Origin: Caldifarciminota bacterium
GTDB lineage: Bacteria > Hydrothermota > UBA3072
Assembly (NCBI GenBank): GCA_016930175.1
Contig: JAFGHJ010000013.1
Location: 1 to 64,000 of the forward strand
DNA: 64,000 nucleotides
Reading direction: 5' to 3'
Shown: positions 8,121 through 16,603 of the stretch, in pieces
How positions within the stretch are numbered: position 1 is the stretch's first letter
Layout: each line of letters opens with the position of its first letter
Made by a program: the position numbers and the translations under genes
Notes under the pieces: model-generated
Seen by the model: only the letters and a program-made list of their open reading frames with translations
Database searches by the model: none
Told to the model about the DNA's origin: nothing

Positions 8121-8249
8121 ATTGGATATTAAAAGACTTTGAGTTACCGTAGTCTCTGTGTGAAATTTAGGGAGTAGAGAGTAGCCGGGAGTTTAAAACA
8201 AAAATAAAAATTTCGTTTATTTAGTGTTTTTCGTGGCTAAATTTGCCCC

Positions 8250-8277
8250 TTGACAAAATCAAAGAAAACACTAAAAT
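8250..8277 (+). promoter_or_regulatory. Promoter of the TetR-export operon
   Basis: TTGACA at 8250-8255, 16-base spacer, TAAAAT at 8272-8277. The operator at 8283-8300 overlaps the expected transcription start. Confidence 0.75.
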
Positions 8278-8282
8278 TGTTT

Positions 8283-8300
8283 TAACTAAACAGTTAGTTA
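8283..8300. promoter_or_regulatory. Palindromic operator, likely TetR binding site
   Basis: Perfect 7-bp arms TAACTAA and TTAGTTA around ACAG. It starts 6 bases after the -10 box and lies 11 bases before the TTG start of the TetR gene, the usual position for autorepression. Confidence 0.75.
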
Positions 8301-8310
8301 GGAAGGAAGA

Positions 8311-8934
8311 TTGACAGGCAAAAAAAAGGAAAACGCAAGAGAGAAGATAATGAAAGTAGCGATATCGCTTTTTGCGAAGAAGGGTTTTGATGCCGCGACT
8401 GTTGATGAGATAGCCGCAAAAGCGAAAGTGAACAAAGCTCTTATTTATTACTATTTCAAAAATAAGGATGATCTGCTCGAGAAAATTTTCGATAGTTTTA
8501 TGGAAGAGGGTTTAATTCGGTTTCAGGAACTTTTCTCGAAGATGGAATCGAAGGAAGTTTTTGATTCAAGTGAGAGAGTGGGCGAGATGATGCAGATTTT
8601 AATTAATTTTATGATGGAGAATGGGGAGCTTTTGAAAATAATGCTTATGGAGTCTATAAAAGGAGAGAGAGATCCTTTTCTTGAAATAATGGAAAGGCAA
8701 ACAGGTAAGGATCTTTTGGGATTGGTTAATGAAGCAAGGGATAAAGGTATAACTCTTGATAAAAATATAACTCAGATGTGGGTGACGGAGTTTTTTACGG
8801 GTTCTATTCCTATGATGGTATATATAGTTTATCGAAGCCGATGGGCGAAGTTTTTTAATGTTGACGAGAAAATTCTGGATAAAATGTTTGTTAACGCTTT
8901 TGATGAAACTCACATCGAACACCATCGAAAATGA
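8311..8934 (+). CDS. TetR/AcrR-family transcriptional repressor
   Basis: Predicted ligand-responsive repressor of its own operon. The 207-residue product has the TetR helix-turn-helix at residues 10-57 (FAKKGFDAATVDEIAAKAKV, then ALIYYYFKNKDDLLEKIF) and a helical ligand-binding domain of normal length. It starts at TTG, 3 bases after GGAAGGAAGA. It sits first in an operon with a LolA-like protein, a porin and an RND transporter, overlapping the next frame by 4 bases, and a palindrome at its own promoter fits autorepression. The inducer is unknown but likely a hydrophobic compound or envelope signal handled by the transporter (inference). Confidence 0.93.
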   Translation: MTGKKKENAREKIMKVAISLFAKKGFDAATVDEIAAKAKVNKALIYYYFKNKDDLLEKIFDSFMEEGLIRFQELFSKMESKEVFDSSERVGEMMQILINFMMENGELLKIMLMESIKGERDPFLEIMERQTGKDLLGLVNEARDKGITLDKNITQMWVTEFFTGSIPMMVYIVYRSRWAKFFNVDEKILDKMFVNAFDETHIEHHRK

Positions 8935-9059
8935 TTTTTAAACCTATAATGTTGCCTGAAGAATTTGTCCGACTCGGTGGGTTGGGTGAGGATTTAACTG
9001 CTCGACCATTTAACTATTTAACTGCTTTCGTTAGAAAGCTTTACGGTGGAGGAAATATG

Positions 9060-9827
9060 ATGAGAAAAGTTTTATTTGTTTTTATTTTAATTATATTTTT
9101 TGGGCTGGTGGCGGAGGAAACAGGGGAGACTATCACTGCTGAAGAGATTATAAAGACGATGACAGAAACATTAAATCCCGAGCAATCGGAGGCGGTCATG
9201 GAGATGACGATAACTACTTCCGGCGATCAGGAAAGGACATTTGTGTACAAGGCGTATTCTAAAAACGGCGGTGAAAAAAGTTTGATGAAATATCTCGAGC
9301 CCGGCAGGGTCAAAAATCAGTCTATTTTGATGTTGAATAACGCGGATGATATCTGGATGTATTTTCCGGGAACCAATAGAGTAAGGAAGCTGGCGACCCA
9401 TGCAAAAAAACAAAAAGTACAGGGAAGCGATTTTTCTTATGAAGACCTTGGTTCTTCGAACGAGTTTGAAGACGACTATAAATCAGTTTTGCTTGGAGAA
9501 GAAGAAAAAGAGGGGCAATTATGTTATAAGCTCAAACTTACAGGTAAAGAAAATTCTAATGCCGGCTATTCCCGTCTTTTTGTATGGGTCGAGAAAGAAA
9601 ATTATGTTCCCCTGGTAATAGACTATTATCATGAAAAGGACCCGGAACTTCTGGAAAAAGAACTCGTTCTTACCGAGGTAAAAACGATCGATGGAATACC
9701 GACACCTATGAAAATGGTCATGTATAATAAACTTGATAATACAAAAACATCCATGAGTTTTAGAGAATTGACCTATGATGTAAATCTGCCCGATAACCTC
9801 TTTACTGAAATGGGGATGAAAAAATGA
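9060..9827 (+). CDS. LolA-like outer membrane lipoprotein-sorting protein
   Basis: A periplasmic carrier-type protein with the LolA/LolB fold, of the group often encoded beside MMPL transporters. Residues 1-17 form a signal peptide, followed by ITAEEIIKTMTETLNPEQ, a beta-rich body with KYLEPGRVKNQSILML, DDIWMYFPGTNRVRKL and QGSDFSYEDLG, and the terminal LPDNLFTEMGM. These motifs are typical of the family. The frame is open from 8931, but GGAGGA at 9048-9053 and the signal peptide support ATG at 9060 (or 9057). Its stop overlaps the porin start (ATGA). It probably shuttles a lipophilic substrate between the RND transporter and the outer membrane (inference). Confidence 0.85.
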   Translation: MRKVLFVFILIIFFGLVAEETGETITAEEIIKTMTETLNPEQSEAVMEMTITTSGDQERTFVYKAYSKNGGEKSLMKYLEPGRVKNQSILMLNNADDIWMYFPGTNRVRKLATHAKKQKVQGSDFSYEDLGSSNEFEDDYKSVLLGEEEKEGQLCYKLKLTGKENSNAGYSRLFVWVEKENYVPLVIDYYHEKDPELLEKELVLTEVKTIDGIPTPMKMVMYNKLDNTKTSMSFRELTYDVNLPDNLFTEMGMKK

Positions 9828-11011
9828 GAAGCGCAGCTTCTTTTTTAAATTTAGTTGTTTCTGTTATAGTTTTAAATTTATTGGTAACGCCCAATGCTAA
9901 TGCGGAAAAGGTTGATATCTTTGGCTATTTCGAACCGCAGTTTATCTTTCTTTATCAGAATGGAAATTCATATCAAATGAATTCGGATAAGCTCCGAATC
10001 GATTTGCAGAGTTCTACTTCTAACGTAGAATTTGGCGCCGATGTAATCTACAATCTATACTTCGGGAAAAAGAGCTGGAATATCCTTGATTTTCTACCTT
10101 CGGAAATAGTTGGGGAAGTACCTTCGGAAATGCGCTCGTATTTTAGATATACCTTTAATGACACATTGTATCTCGATAATGCTTACGTTAGAATTTCTAA
10201 TTCAAGAATAGCATGTATTTTTGGTAAACAGCAGATTTCCCTTGGCACGGGCTATTTTTCCAACCCCGTCGATGTTTTTAACCTAAAAGATGCAATGGAT
10301 CCTACCTACGAACAGACAGGGCATAACAGCGTAAGATTAGATGTTATGCTGTTGAACAGAACAAGTGTTATGTTTCTTTATTCTCCGATAGAAAGTGATT
10401 GGAATAATTCCGGAAAACTTTTTCGTCTGAAGGTCGGATTGGGCCATTTCGATTTTGTTCTTACAGGTTACGAGTTCCGGGATAAATCGACTGATTTTTA
10501 TTCGGTTTCGGTAACAAACGAGCGCAGAAGACTAACCGGTTGCGAGTTTGTCGGAGAAATTTTTGGTCTAGGCGTATGGGGTGAAGGAGCTTATAATTTA
10601 ATGGAAATTTCTGATGATTTTTATGAGTTTTTAATTGGGAGTGATTATACTTTTGAGTCCGGTCTTTACGTTTTACTAGAATACCATAGAAACGAGAAAG
10701 GCAAAACAAGTTACGAAGATTATAATATTAATGATTGGCTCAGATTTTATATGGGGGAGAGTAAGACCATAGCTCAAGATCAGATGTATGCGCTGATAAG
10801 TTATCCGATAACTGATTTAATAAATTTGCAGCTCATGTCTATTTTTAGTGTATCTGATGGTAGTGCTGCTTTTGTCCCTGTGATAGATTATAATATTTTT
10901 GAAAACGTTGATATAAATATAATGGGTAATATATATGCGGGCAGTGAAGGAAAGACTTACAACAGTAAGCTCGGAAATGGCGTGGTGATACGCGCAAGGG
11001 CATATTTCTAA
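9824..11011 (+). CDS. Outer membrane beta-barrel protein of the export operon
   Basis: The 395-residue product has a signal peptide ending NANAEKVDIFG and then alternating aromatic/polar strands typical of a porin, resembling DUF1302-type or alginate-export-like barrels (FGYFEPQFIFLYQ, DNAYVRISNSRIACIFGKQQISLGTGYF, LKDAMDP), with terminal VIRARAYF ending in Phe. Start codon overlaps the LolA-like stop by 4 bases, so they are translationally coupled. In comparable operons such a barrel is the outer-membrane partner of the MMPL pump. The following 297 bases hold a structured repeat, not a gene. Confidence 0.82.
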   Translation: MRSAASFLNLVVSVIVLNLLVTPNANAEKVDIFGYFEPQFIFLYQNGNSYQMNSDKLRIDLQSSTSNVEFGADVIYNLYFGKKSWNILDFLPSEIVGEVPSEMRSYFRYTFNDTLYLDNAYVRISNSRIACIFGKQQISLGTGYFSNPVDVFNLKDAMDPTYEQTGHNSVRLDVMLLNRTSVMFLYSPIESDWNNSGKLFRLKVGLGHFDFVLTGYEFRDKSTDFYSVSVTNERRRLTGCEFVGEIFGLGVWGEGAYNLMEISDDFYEFLIGSDYTFESGLYVLLEYHRNEKGKTSYEDYNINDWLRFYMGESKTIAQDQMYALISYPITDLINLQLMSIFSVSDGSAAFVPVIDYNIFENVDINIMGNIYAGSEGKTYNSKLGNGVVIRARAYF

Positions 11012-11049
11012 ATATTGTTATTATGGCTTTAATTGTAACAGACTGTTTT

Positions 11050-11203
11050 TGCTCGGCAATATTATTCAGAAAACGCAGTCGATTTCCCCTGCGAGGAAAT
11101 CGCTGCTCCCGCTCTCACTTTCGCTCTTTATGATTTTCTTCGAAAATCATAAAGCCGTGCCCGCTCAAGTTCCGAGAGGGTTTCTGAATAATATAGCCTC
11201 GCA
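11050..11203 (+). repeat. Structured repeat element, copy A
   Basis: Nested stems: outer arms 11059-11072 and 11181-11194 (14 perfect pairs, with more imperfect pairs to 11050/11203); hairpin P2 11080-11087/11095-11102 with loop CCTGCGA; hairpin P3 11126-11138/11142-11154 with loop TTC. Between stems are the conserved segments AAAACGCAGTC and TGCCCGCTC...TCCGAGA. It lies between porin and RND genes and would be carried on the operon mRNA. Copies B and C are at 38.9-39.2 kb. Confidence 0.85.
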
Positions 11204-11308
11204 TTTATTTCGAGCGTTAATAGAAAAGAGTTTTGAATTTCTACATGAACATCAATCAATTAACTTTAAAAGAAAAGTTGATTTTAAAGGAGTGAAAGGA
11301 GGTTTGAG

Positions 11309-14038
11309 ATGAGAGATAAATTACTTAAGGCTTGGGGACGTTTTTCGATGACTCATCCATGGCAGGTTTTAATCGGGCTTTTCCTTGTGGCAGTGATTTG
11401 TTTGGTATCTGTGGCATATCTATCCGCAACCAAAAGATTCACAATGGAGATGAGCTGGTCTGATATGCTGCCGGCGAATGACACGATGGCAGAGGAATTC
11501 GACAGAATTTTAAAGGAATTCCGTAGCGCTTCGAATACAATAGTAGTGGTTCGGGGTGAGGAGAAGGAGATAAAAAGATTTGCCGATGAAATAGCTCCGA
11601 AAATCGAGAAACTTACAGAGTATGTTGATGAAGTGTACTATAAAATCGATAAAGACTTCCTTGCCCGGCACGGGTTTATGCTTATTAAGGAAAAGGATCT
11701 GGAAAGCACCGCCGATATGTTCGCTAATTTGAATCTTATACCTCTTTTAGAGAATATAAACGATAATTTCGAAGAAGAATACGTTGGAGACGAGGAGGCG
11801 CTCAGCACGAAACAAAAAGAAGATGAAGCGGTCAGATCCCTCGACGGTTTCCAGTACTGGATTTCTACAATGGATGAGTTTATTAGCAATCCCGAGAAAG
11901 CGGATGAGGAATTAACGGTGAAAGCGATTGATAGATTTCTTTACGGAGACCCTTACTTTATTTCTCAGGATAAAAGAATTCTTTTGATGACTGTAAAGCC
12001 GACTTTTACCGAGATGGACATAGAAAAAGACGTGGCCTCAACCGATTCTATATATTCGATTATAAACAAGACTTTAGAGAGGTATCCTAACGTCAAAGCA
12101 GGTCTTACCGGCAATATACCTCTCCAGCGGGACGAAATGTATTACACTCAAAGAGACATGACTTTAGGATTTATACTTGCTATAATCCTGGTTATGCTGC
12201 TATTTATTTTAACTTTCAGGATGTTAAGCGTTCCAATACTTGCAGGAGTTAACCTTATACTCGCTATTATAATTACTGTGGGGCTTGTTGCTATTTATCC
12301 GGGAAGATTAAATTTAATGACGGCGATGTTCGGAGTTATTCTGATTGGGCTTGGTATTGATTACGCAATTCATATTATTTCATTGTACAGTGAACGTAGG
12401 ACGATAGATAAGGATGCCCCAACCGCAATGGCAGAGGCTCTTGTTCGCTCAGGAGGAGGAATTATAACCGGGGCTTTAACTACCGCGGCAGCTTTTTTTA
12501 CCCTTTCTGTATCGGTGACGAGAGGTATAAAAGAGATGGGCATTGTTCTCGGTATGGGTATAATATGCGCTATGGTTGTAACAATGATTGGATTGCCTGC
12601 TTTTCTTTCCGCAATGGAAAGATTCTCGTCGAAGTTCATAAAAAGGCCTTTTCAGCCCAGACATATTGAGTTTACTGCTTTAGAAAATTTTGGAAAAAGT
12701 GTAAGTAAGCACCCTTTGAGATATCTTTTAATCGGCTTTGGGCTTACCGGTTTTTTCTTCTATCAGTATAAATACAGGTTAAAATTTGATTATAATATGC
12801 TCAATATCGAACCGAAAGGTCTCCCTACGGTAATGCTTCAGGATACAATAGTTGACGCTTTTGATCTTGCTATCGATTATGCAATGGTTACTGCCTCTAC
12901 AATTGAGGAGTCTTATACTCTGGCTGAAAAGGCAAAAGAAATGCCTTCCTTTTCGATGGTTGAGAATATAGGAGATTTCTGCCCTCCGTTGGATAAGCAG
13001 AAAAAAAGGGTCGTTTACTTAAATAAAATAAGGAATTTGTTAGACAAAAACAAGAAAAGTATTCCGATATCATCGGGTAACCTTAAGGATTTAATAGAAC
13101 AGTTAGAGCGGCTTGATATGAACATTTATGAACTTTCTCAGCTCGCATTTTTAGGTGGTCAGGATAAAGTCGATGAAAAATGTAAAAGTATAATTGGGAA
13201 CCCGGAGTCCGATAATACGGAGAGCATTATTTTGAATCTTGTGGATAAAATAAAGGAAAATCCCGCGGTTTCTATTCGTAGGCTAAACAAATTTCAAAAG
13301 TTATATGAGCCTTTATTGAGAAAGAAAATTTACGATATGGCTAACCCTGCGTTTTTAACTCTTGATAACATCCCGTATAATATTAAGAGCAGATATGTAA
13401 ACGACGATGAAGATCTTTTTCTTGTAAATATATATCCGAGAGAGTATATTTGGAACTTTGAAAACATGAGAAGATTCAGTAAACAGGTCGAGCTGGTGAG
13501 CGAGAGAGCTACAGGTCTTCCTCCTCTTTTTCTTCGTTTGATTGAATTGATTGGTAGAGATGGAAAGAGAGCAACGGTACTTACTTTATTTATAGTTGTT
13601 CTTCTTTTATGGTTGGATTTCCGAAGTCTTAAACTTGCTCTTTTAGGTATTATTCCTCTCATTGCCGGAGGATTGTGGATGTTGGGACTTCTTTCGAGTT
13701 TTGGTATGATGCTTACAGTGGTCAATGTAATCGGTATACCGATGATAGTTGGGATAGGGATTGATGACGGGGTTCATATATTGCACCGGTATAGGGTAGA
13801 GGGATTTAGCGAGACGCCACATGTGCTTTTGAGTACAGGTAAAGCGGTTCTCCTTACTTCTCTTACCACAATGGCGGGTTTTGGTTCCCTTATGATTTCC
13901 AAATATAGAGGTTTTATCGGTCTTGGCGCCCTTCTTGTTTTCGGTGTAGGCGCGTGTTTTATTACAACCGTTCTCTTTATGCCTGCTATAATAAATATCG
14001 CGGAAATAATAATTAAGAAGAAATCTTCTAAAGAATAA
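11309..14038 (+). CDS. MMPL/RND-family exporter (HAE3-like)
   Basis: Inner-membrane proton-driven transporter. The 909-residue product has the RND two-fold plan: TM1 near 18-38, a periplasmic domain to about 275, TM2-6 near 285-430, then TM7 near 475, a second periplasmic domain, TM8-12 near 750-900. Each half carries the MMPL signature in its TM4-like helix: GLGIDYAIHI (first half) and GIGIDDGVHILHRY (second half). Such pumps of about 900 residues export hydrophobic compounds or lipids. ATG follows AAAGGAGG. With the LolA-like protein and porin it makes a complete inner-to-outer-membrane route under TetR control. Substrate unknown. Confidence 0.93.
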   Translation: MRDKLLKAWGRFSMTHPWQVLIGLFLVAVICLVSVAYLSATKRFTMEMSWSDMLPANDTMAEEFDRILKEFRSASNTIVVVRGEEKEIKRFADEIAPKIEKLTEYVDEVYYKIDKDFLARHGFMLIKEKDLESTADMFANLNLIPLLENINDNFEEEYVGDEEALSTKQKEDEAVRSLDGFQYWISTMDEFISNPEKADEELTVKAIDRFLYGDPYFISQDKRILLMTVKPTFTEMDIEKDVASTDSIYSIINKTLERYPNVKAGLTGNIPLQRDEMYYTQRDMTLGFILAIILVMLLFILTFRMLSVPILAGVNLILAIIITVGLVAIYPGRLNLMTAMFGVILIGLGIDYAIHIISLYSERRTIDKDAPTAMAEALVRSGGGIITGALTTAAAFFTLSVSVTRGIKEMGIVLGMGIICAMVVTMIGLPAFLSAMERFSSKFIKRPFQPRHIEFTALENFGKSVSKHPLRYLLIGFGLTGFFFYQYKYRLKFDYNMLNIEPKGLPTVMLQDTIVDAFDLAIDYAMVTASTIEESYTLAEKAKEMPSFSMVENIGDFCPPLDKQKKRVVYLNKIRNLLDKNKKSIPISSGNLKDLIEQLERLDMNIYELSQLAFLGGQDKVDEKCKSIIGNPESDNTESIILNLVDKIKENPAVSIRRLNKFQKLYEPLLRKKIYDMANPAFLTLDNIPYNIKSRYVNDDEDLFLVNIYPREYIWNFENMRRFSKQVELVSERATGLPPLFLRLIELIGRDGKRATVLTLFIVVLLLWLDFRSLKLALLGIIPLIAGGLWMLGLLSSFGMMLTVVNVIGIPMIVGIGIDDGVHILHRYRVEGFSETPHVLLSTGKAVLLTSLTTMAGFGSLMISKYRGFIGLGALLVFGVGACFITTVLFMPAIINIAEIIIKKKSSKE

Positions 14039-14059
14039 AAAAAGATGGAGGGTAGCGAT

Positions 14060-14542
14060 ATGTCAGATAGGATTTCTGTCTGGGGGATTGGATTTAAGTT
14101 TACTGCCTTGTCTTTAGGATATTCATTTGCGATTATTTTTATTAATTATTTTACTTATCCTTTATTTTATATCAAGTTCTTAGAGTACAGGATATTCTTA
14201 ATCTCGGGTATTGTTCTGATAGTTCTTGGGCTGCCTTTATTTATAATTTCAGGGTTTTCTGTGCATAGAGCGTATGCTGAAGATGTTTTAAGAACAAGAG
14301 GGGTTTATTCTATATGCAGGCACCCTTTGTATGCTTCTTTTATTTTCTTTATTGTTCCGGGAATTTGCCTCTTGTTTAAATCCTGGATAGCATTCTCTGT
14401 CCCTTTCGTGATGTATGTATTCTTCAGGATCTTAATAAAGGAAGAGGAAGATTACTTGAGTAAAAGGTTTAGTTCTGAGTATGAAAAGTATAAAAGAAAA
14501 GTGCTTCTCGCATTTCCGAGAATTTGGAGGTATGAGAAGTAA
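14060..14542 (+). CDS. Isoprenylcysteine carboxyl methyltransferase (ICMT)-like membrane protein
   Basis: About 160 residues, four or five membrane segments. The C-terminal half has the ICMT/PEMT methyltransferase signature: RTRGVYSICRHPLYASF, then a hydrophobic stretch, then LIKEEEDYLSKRFSSEYEKY and a terminal FPRIWRY. These proteins bind S-adenosylmethionine in the membrane and methylate lipophilic substrates; bacterial members mostly have unknown targets. ATG at 14045 is possible, but GGAGGG at 14047-14052 supports 14060. It follows the RND gene by 21 bases and probably ends that operon, which would suit modification of an exported lipid (inference). Confidence 0.85.
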   Translation: MSDRISVWGIGFKFTALSLGYSFAIIFINYFTYPLFYIKFLEYRIFLISGIVLIVLGLPLFIISGFSVHRAYAEDVLRTRGVYSICRHPLYASFIFFIVPGICLLFKSWIAFSVPFVMYVFFRILIKEEEDYLSKRFSSEYEKYKRKVLLAFPRIWRYEK

Positions 14543-14793
14543 TTGTAGTAGTGATACCACAAAGCCTGGACAACTCAATTGTTACGAGTCAATAACTAGG
14601 ATTTGGGATTTGGGATTTAATATTAATAATTATGAATTCTGAATTTTGAATCTTGAATTAAAACAAACAAAAAACTTTGTGTTCTTTGTGGCTTTGTATG
14701 AGATTAATTTGGGGATGTGGGTCGGGTCTTAAACAACACATTCTTTCTTTGTGTCTTGGTGCCTTTGTGGCTGAAAATAAAAAGGTCTTTCTA

Positions 14794-15456
14794 TCAAATG
14801 AAAATTTTTATCAGGTATGCAATAAGAAGCGCGAGAGAAAAGCTGAAGAGCGTTCCAATAAGAATATATTCCGCTTCCTTTCTTCTCGAATGGTCTTTTA
14901 TTTCTCCGAATCTGAAAATCGTTTTAGCTGTTATTAAAAAGGCGATAGCCATTACATTACCGCTTAAGACAAAGATGTAAATCAGCGTTCTCTCTAAAAT
15001 TCCTATCCATAGCCCCGCTTTTTCAAGACCTTTGGCTTCTTTTATTTGCTTCCTGAAAGGTTCGGTGGCGAGGCCAATTATATACCCGGAAGGCCAGATT
15101 AGTATAATAAACCCAAGGATTACTAATAGTACTCTTTTAGAGTTCCATAAGATTATTACAAGAGCAAAAAGGAAGGATAAATAGGTATCTGTGAGCAAAA
15201 GCCATATCGCGACCAATGTAAATATAAGCAATATCTGGCTTAAGAAGAAATTAAAGAGAGTTCTTCTTTTCGGTATCATAATCAGGTATGCCAGAAAGTG
15301 AGCAACAAATACGAGCGGCAGAATCCATAAATCTGCCCAGGAGAAAGAAATGAGGTATATTGATAGTGCGTAAATGGCTCCGGAAATATATAGCCACCTG
15401 GATCTTATTTTTTTCTTCTTTACATGATTGGTTAAATTTTTGAATGCGAATATCAA
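14794..15456 (-). CDS. DUF3307-family membrane protein (SatE-like)
   Basis: At least 220 residues with six or more hydrophobic segments. The C-terminal FGEIKDHSRRKEAEYILIGTLFS is like the end of DUF3307 proteins, and the gene directly follows a SatD-family gene, the known pairing, which supports the call. TTG at 15456 is the first ordinary start, but the frame runs upstream with family-like sequence (ILLHILIIHSAVSL), and a GGAG at 15520-15517 precedes ATT/ATA codons at 15516-15508. The true start may therefore be a non-AUG codon near 15516-15510, or CTG at 15489. Function unknown. Confidence 0.75.
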   Translation of the reverse strand: MIFAFKNLTNHVKKKKIRSRWLYISGAIYALSIYLISFSWADLWILPLVFVAHFLAYLIMIPKRRTLFNFFLSQILLIFTLVAIWLLLTDTYLSFLFALVIILWNSKRVLLVILGFIILIWPSGYIIGLATEPFRKQIKEAKGLEKAGLWIGILERTLIYIFVLSGNVMAIAFLITAKTIFRFGEIKDHSRRKEAEYILIGTLFSFSLALLIAYLIKIFI

Positions 15457-15546
15457 GCTGACTGCCGAGTGAATTATCAGTATATGCAGTAAAATATTAA
15501 TATCGTTTATAATAATCTCCGAAACCTATAATTAGTTTTATAGTCT

Positions 15547-16206
15547 TCATAACTTATAATTTTTATCAAGCAAATGTTTAAACAGTTCGAAAGATTCGCT
15601 CAATGTGAAATGACCTCCAAGCTGAAGTCTCTGATTAACTGCGGGTTGGGAAATCTTCAATTTTTTACTGATAGAAATCTGAGTATCGCCTTTTAGCCAT
15701 AAAAGTATAGCTTCAGCCTGCTCAGTAGACCAGCGCCGGGTTATCGAGTCTATAGAAGAAGAAATAAATTCAAGTTGTTTATTCAATTCATCGATACCGG
15801 ACTTTATGGAGAACCTTCTGTATTTCGATATATTATCGAGAGCGTTACCGGATAATCTGAATGCTTCGCCGTCGCTTTCCTTTAAGTTTTTTCTATTAAG
15901 CGATTCTATATTTCCTATACCTATGGCAATTCTAGCGTCAATACTTTTTCCTTTTATCGTGTTACTTAAAAGCTCAGCTTTTAAATATATTGCAATCTCC
16001 AGAGCATGTTTCGGCTCTGAAATTACTATCTGGAAAGAGTCACCTCTGAAGATATCGGAGATTCCTTCAATGCTTTTACCTCTAAAATCGCTGAGAGAAT
16101 TTAGCGCGTCTTTTAATATTTTCAGAGCTTTCTCTCTTTCTCTGCCGAATTTGCCGGATTTTACAATATCACCGGTAATAACCGCATATATCTTATCTTT
16201 ACCCAT
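15547..16206 (-). CDS. SatD-family protein
   Basis: The 219-residue product begins YAVITGDIVKSGKF, the SatD family hallmark, with RGDSFQIVISEP and DARIAIGIGNIE resembling a nucleotidyl-cyclase-like fold, and ends in a helix-turn-helix (about 165-200: WLKGDTQISISKKLKISQPA, then VNQRLQ). SatD is named from an acid-tolerance operon of streptococci; its biochemical role is not known. The C-terminal HTH suggests DNA binding. ATG follows AGAGG, with a promoter at 16233-16261. The DUF3307 gene follows directly. Confidence 0.85.
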   Translation of the reverse strand: MGKDKIYAVITGDIVKSGKFGREREKALKILKDALNSLSDFRGKSIEGISDIFRGDSFQIVISEPKHALEIAIYLKAELLSNTIKGKSIDARIAIGIGNIESLNRKNLKESDGEAFRLSGNALDNISKYRRFSIKSGIDELNKQLEFISSSIDSITRRWSTEQAEAILLWLKGDTQISISKKLKISQPAVNQRLQLGGHFTLSESFELFKHLLDKNYKL

Positions 16207-16232
16207 TATAAACCTCTAATATTATATTCTAT

Positions 16233-16261
16233 ATTATAAGTCTAAAAGGCTATAATGTCAA
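16233..16261 (-). promoter_or_regulatory. Promoter of the satD-DUF3307 pair
   Basis: Minus strand TTGACA at 16261-16256, 17-base spacer, TATAAT at 16238-16233. Confidence 0.75.
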
Positions 16262-16269
16262 GGGGGAAG

Positions 16270-16560
16270 TTTTATTTTAGTTGGTGTGTTGGTGGGTTGG
16301 CGTGTTAGTGTGTGTGAAAAAAACAGACCAACGGACTAACAGACTAATAGACCAACAGTTTAGGTCCTCTGTGTACTCTGTTGCTTTGTGTGAGATTAAT
16401 TTGTGGTTGTGTGGGGGTTTTTTAAACAACAAAAAATCTCTGTGTCCTCTGTGAATAAATTAGTCATAAGTCACTGGTCGCTAGTCATTAGTCAAAAAAA
16501 TAAAAAAAATCAGTGATAATCTGTGAAAGCTCGTGGTTACAATTGGGAGTAGTGTAGGGG
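16270..16560. repeat. Phrase-like intergenic repeats
   Basis: Fills most of the 397-base gap between satD and proB. It holds degenerate phrases such as TTGGTGGGTTGGCG, ACAGACCAACGGACTAAC, CTCTGTGTCCTCTGTG and AGTCATAAGTCACTGGTCGC. The same phrases recur, in either orientation, near 25.9, 49.5, 55.2, 56.3 and 57.6 kb. No gene seen. Confidence 0.7.
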
Positions 16561-16567
16561 AGCGCTC

Positions 16568-16595
16568 TTGACAAATAATTTCACGGGTTTATATT
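16568..16595 (+). promoter_or_regulatory. Promoter of proB, leaderless arrangement
   Basis: TTGACA at 16568-16573, 16-base spacer, TATATT at 16590-16595. Only 8 bases separate it from ATG at 16604, so transcription should start at or within 2 bases of the start codon. No ribosome site is present. Confidence 0.75.
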
Positions 16596-16603
16596 CATAA
16601 AAA

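Noticed and set aside
11049-11312. 87-codon plus-strand frame across structured repeat A
   Set aside because: Copy B is also open in the matching frame (38888-39103, shared KT(Q/E)SI.PAR), but the bases that vary are those of paired stems and pairing is kept, so selection acts on structure, not protein.
13330-13725. 131-codon minus-strand frame opposite the RND gene
   Set aside because: Fully inside a well-supported transporter gene.
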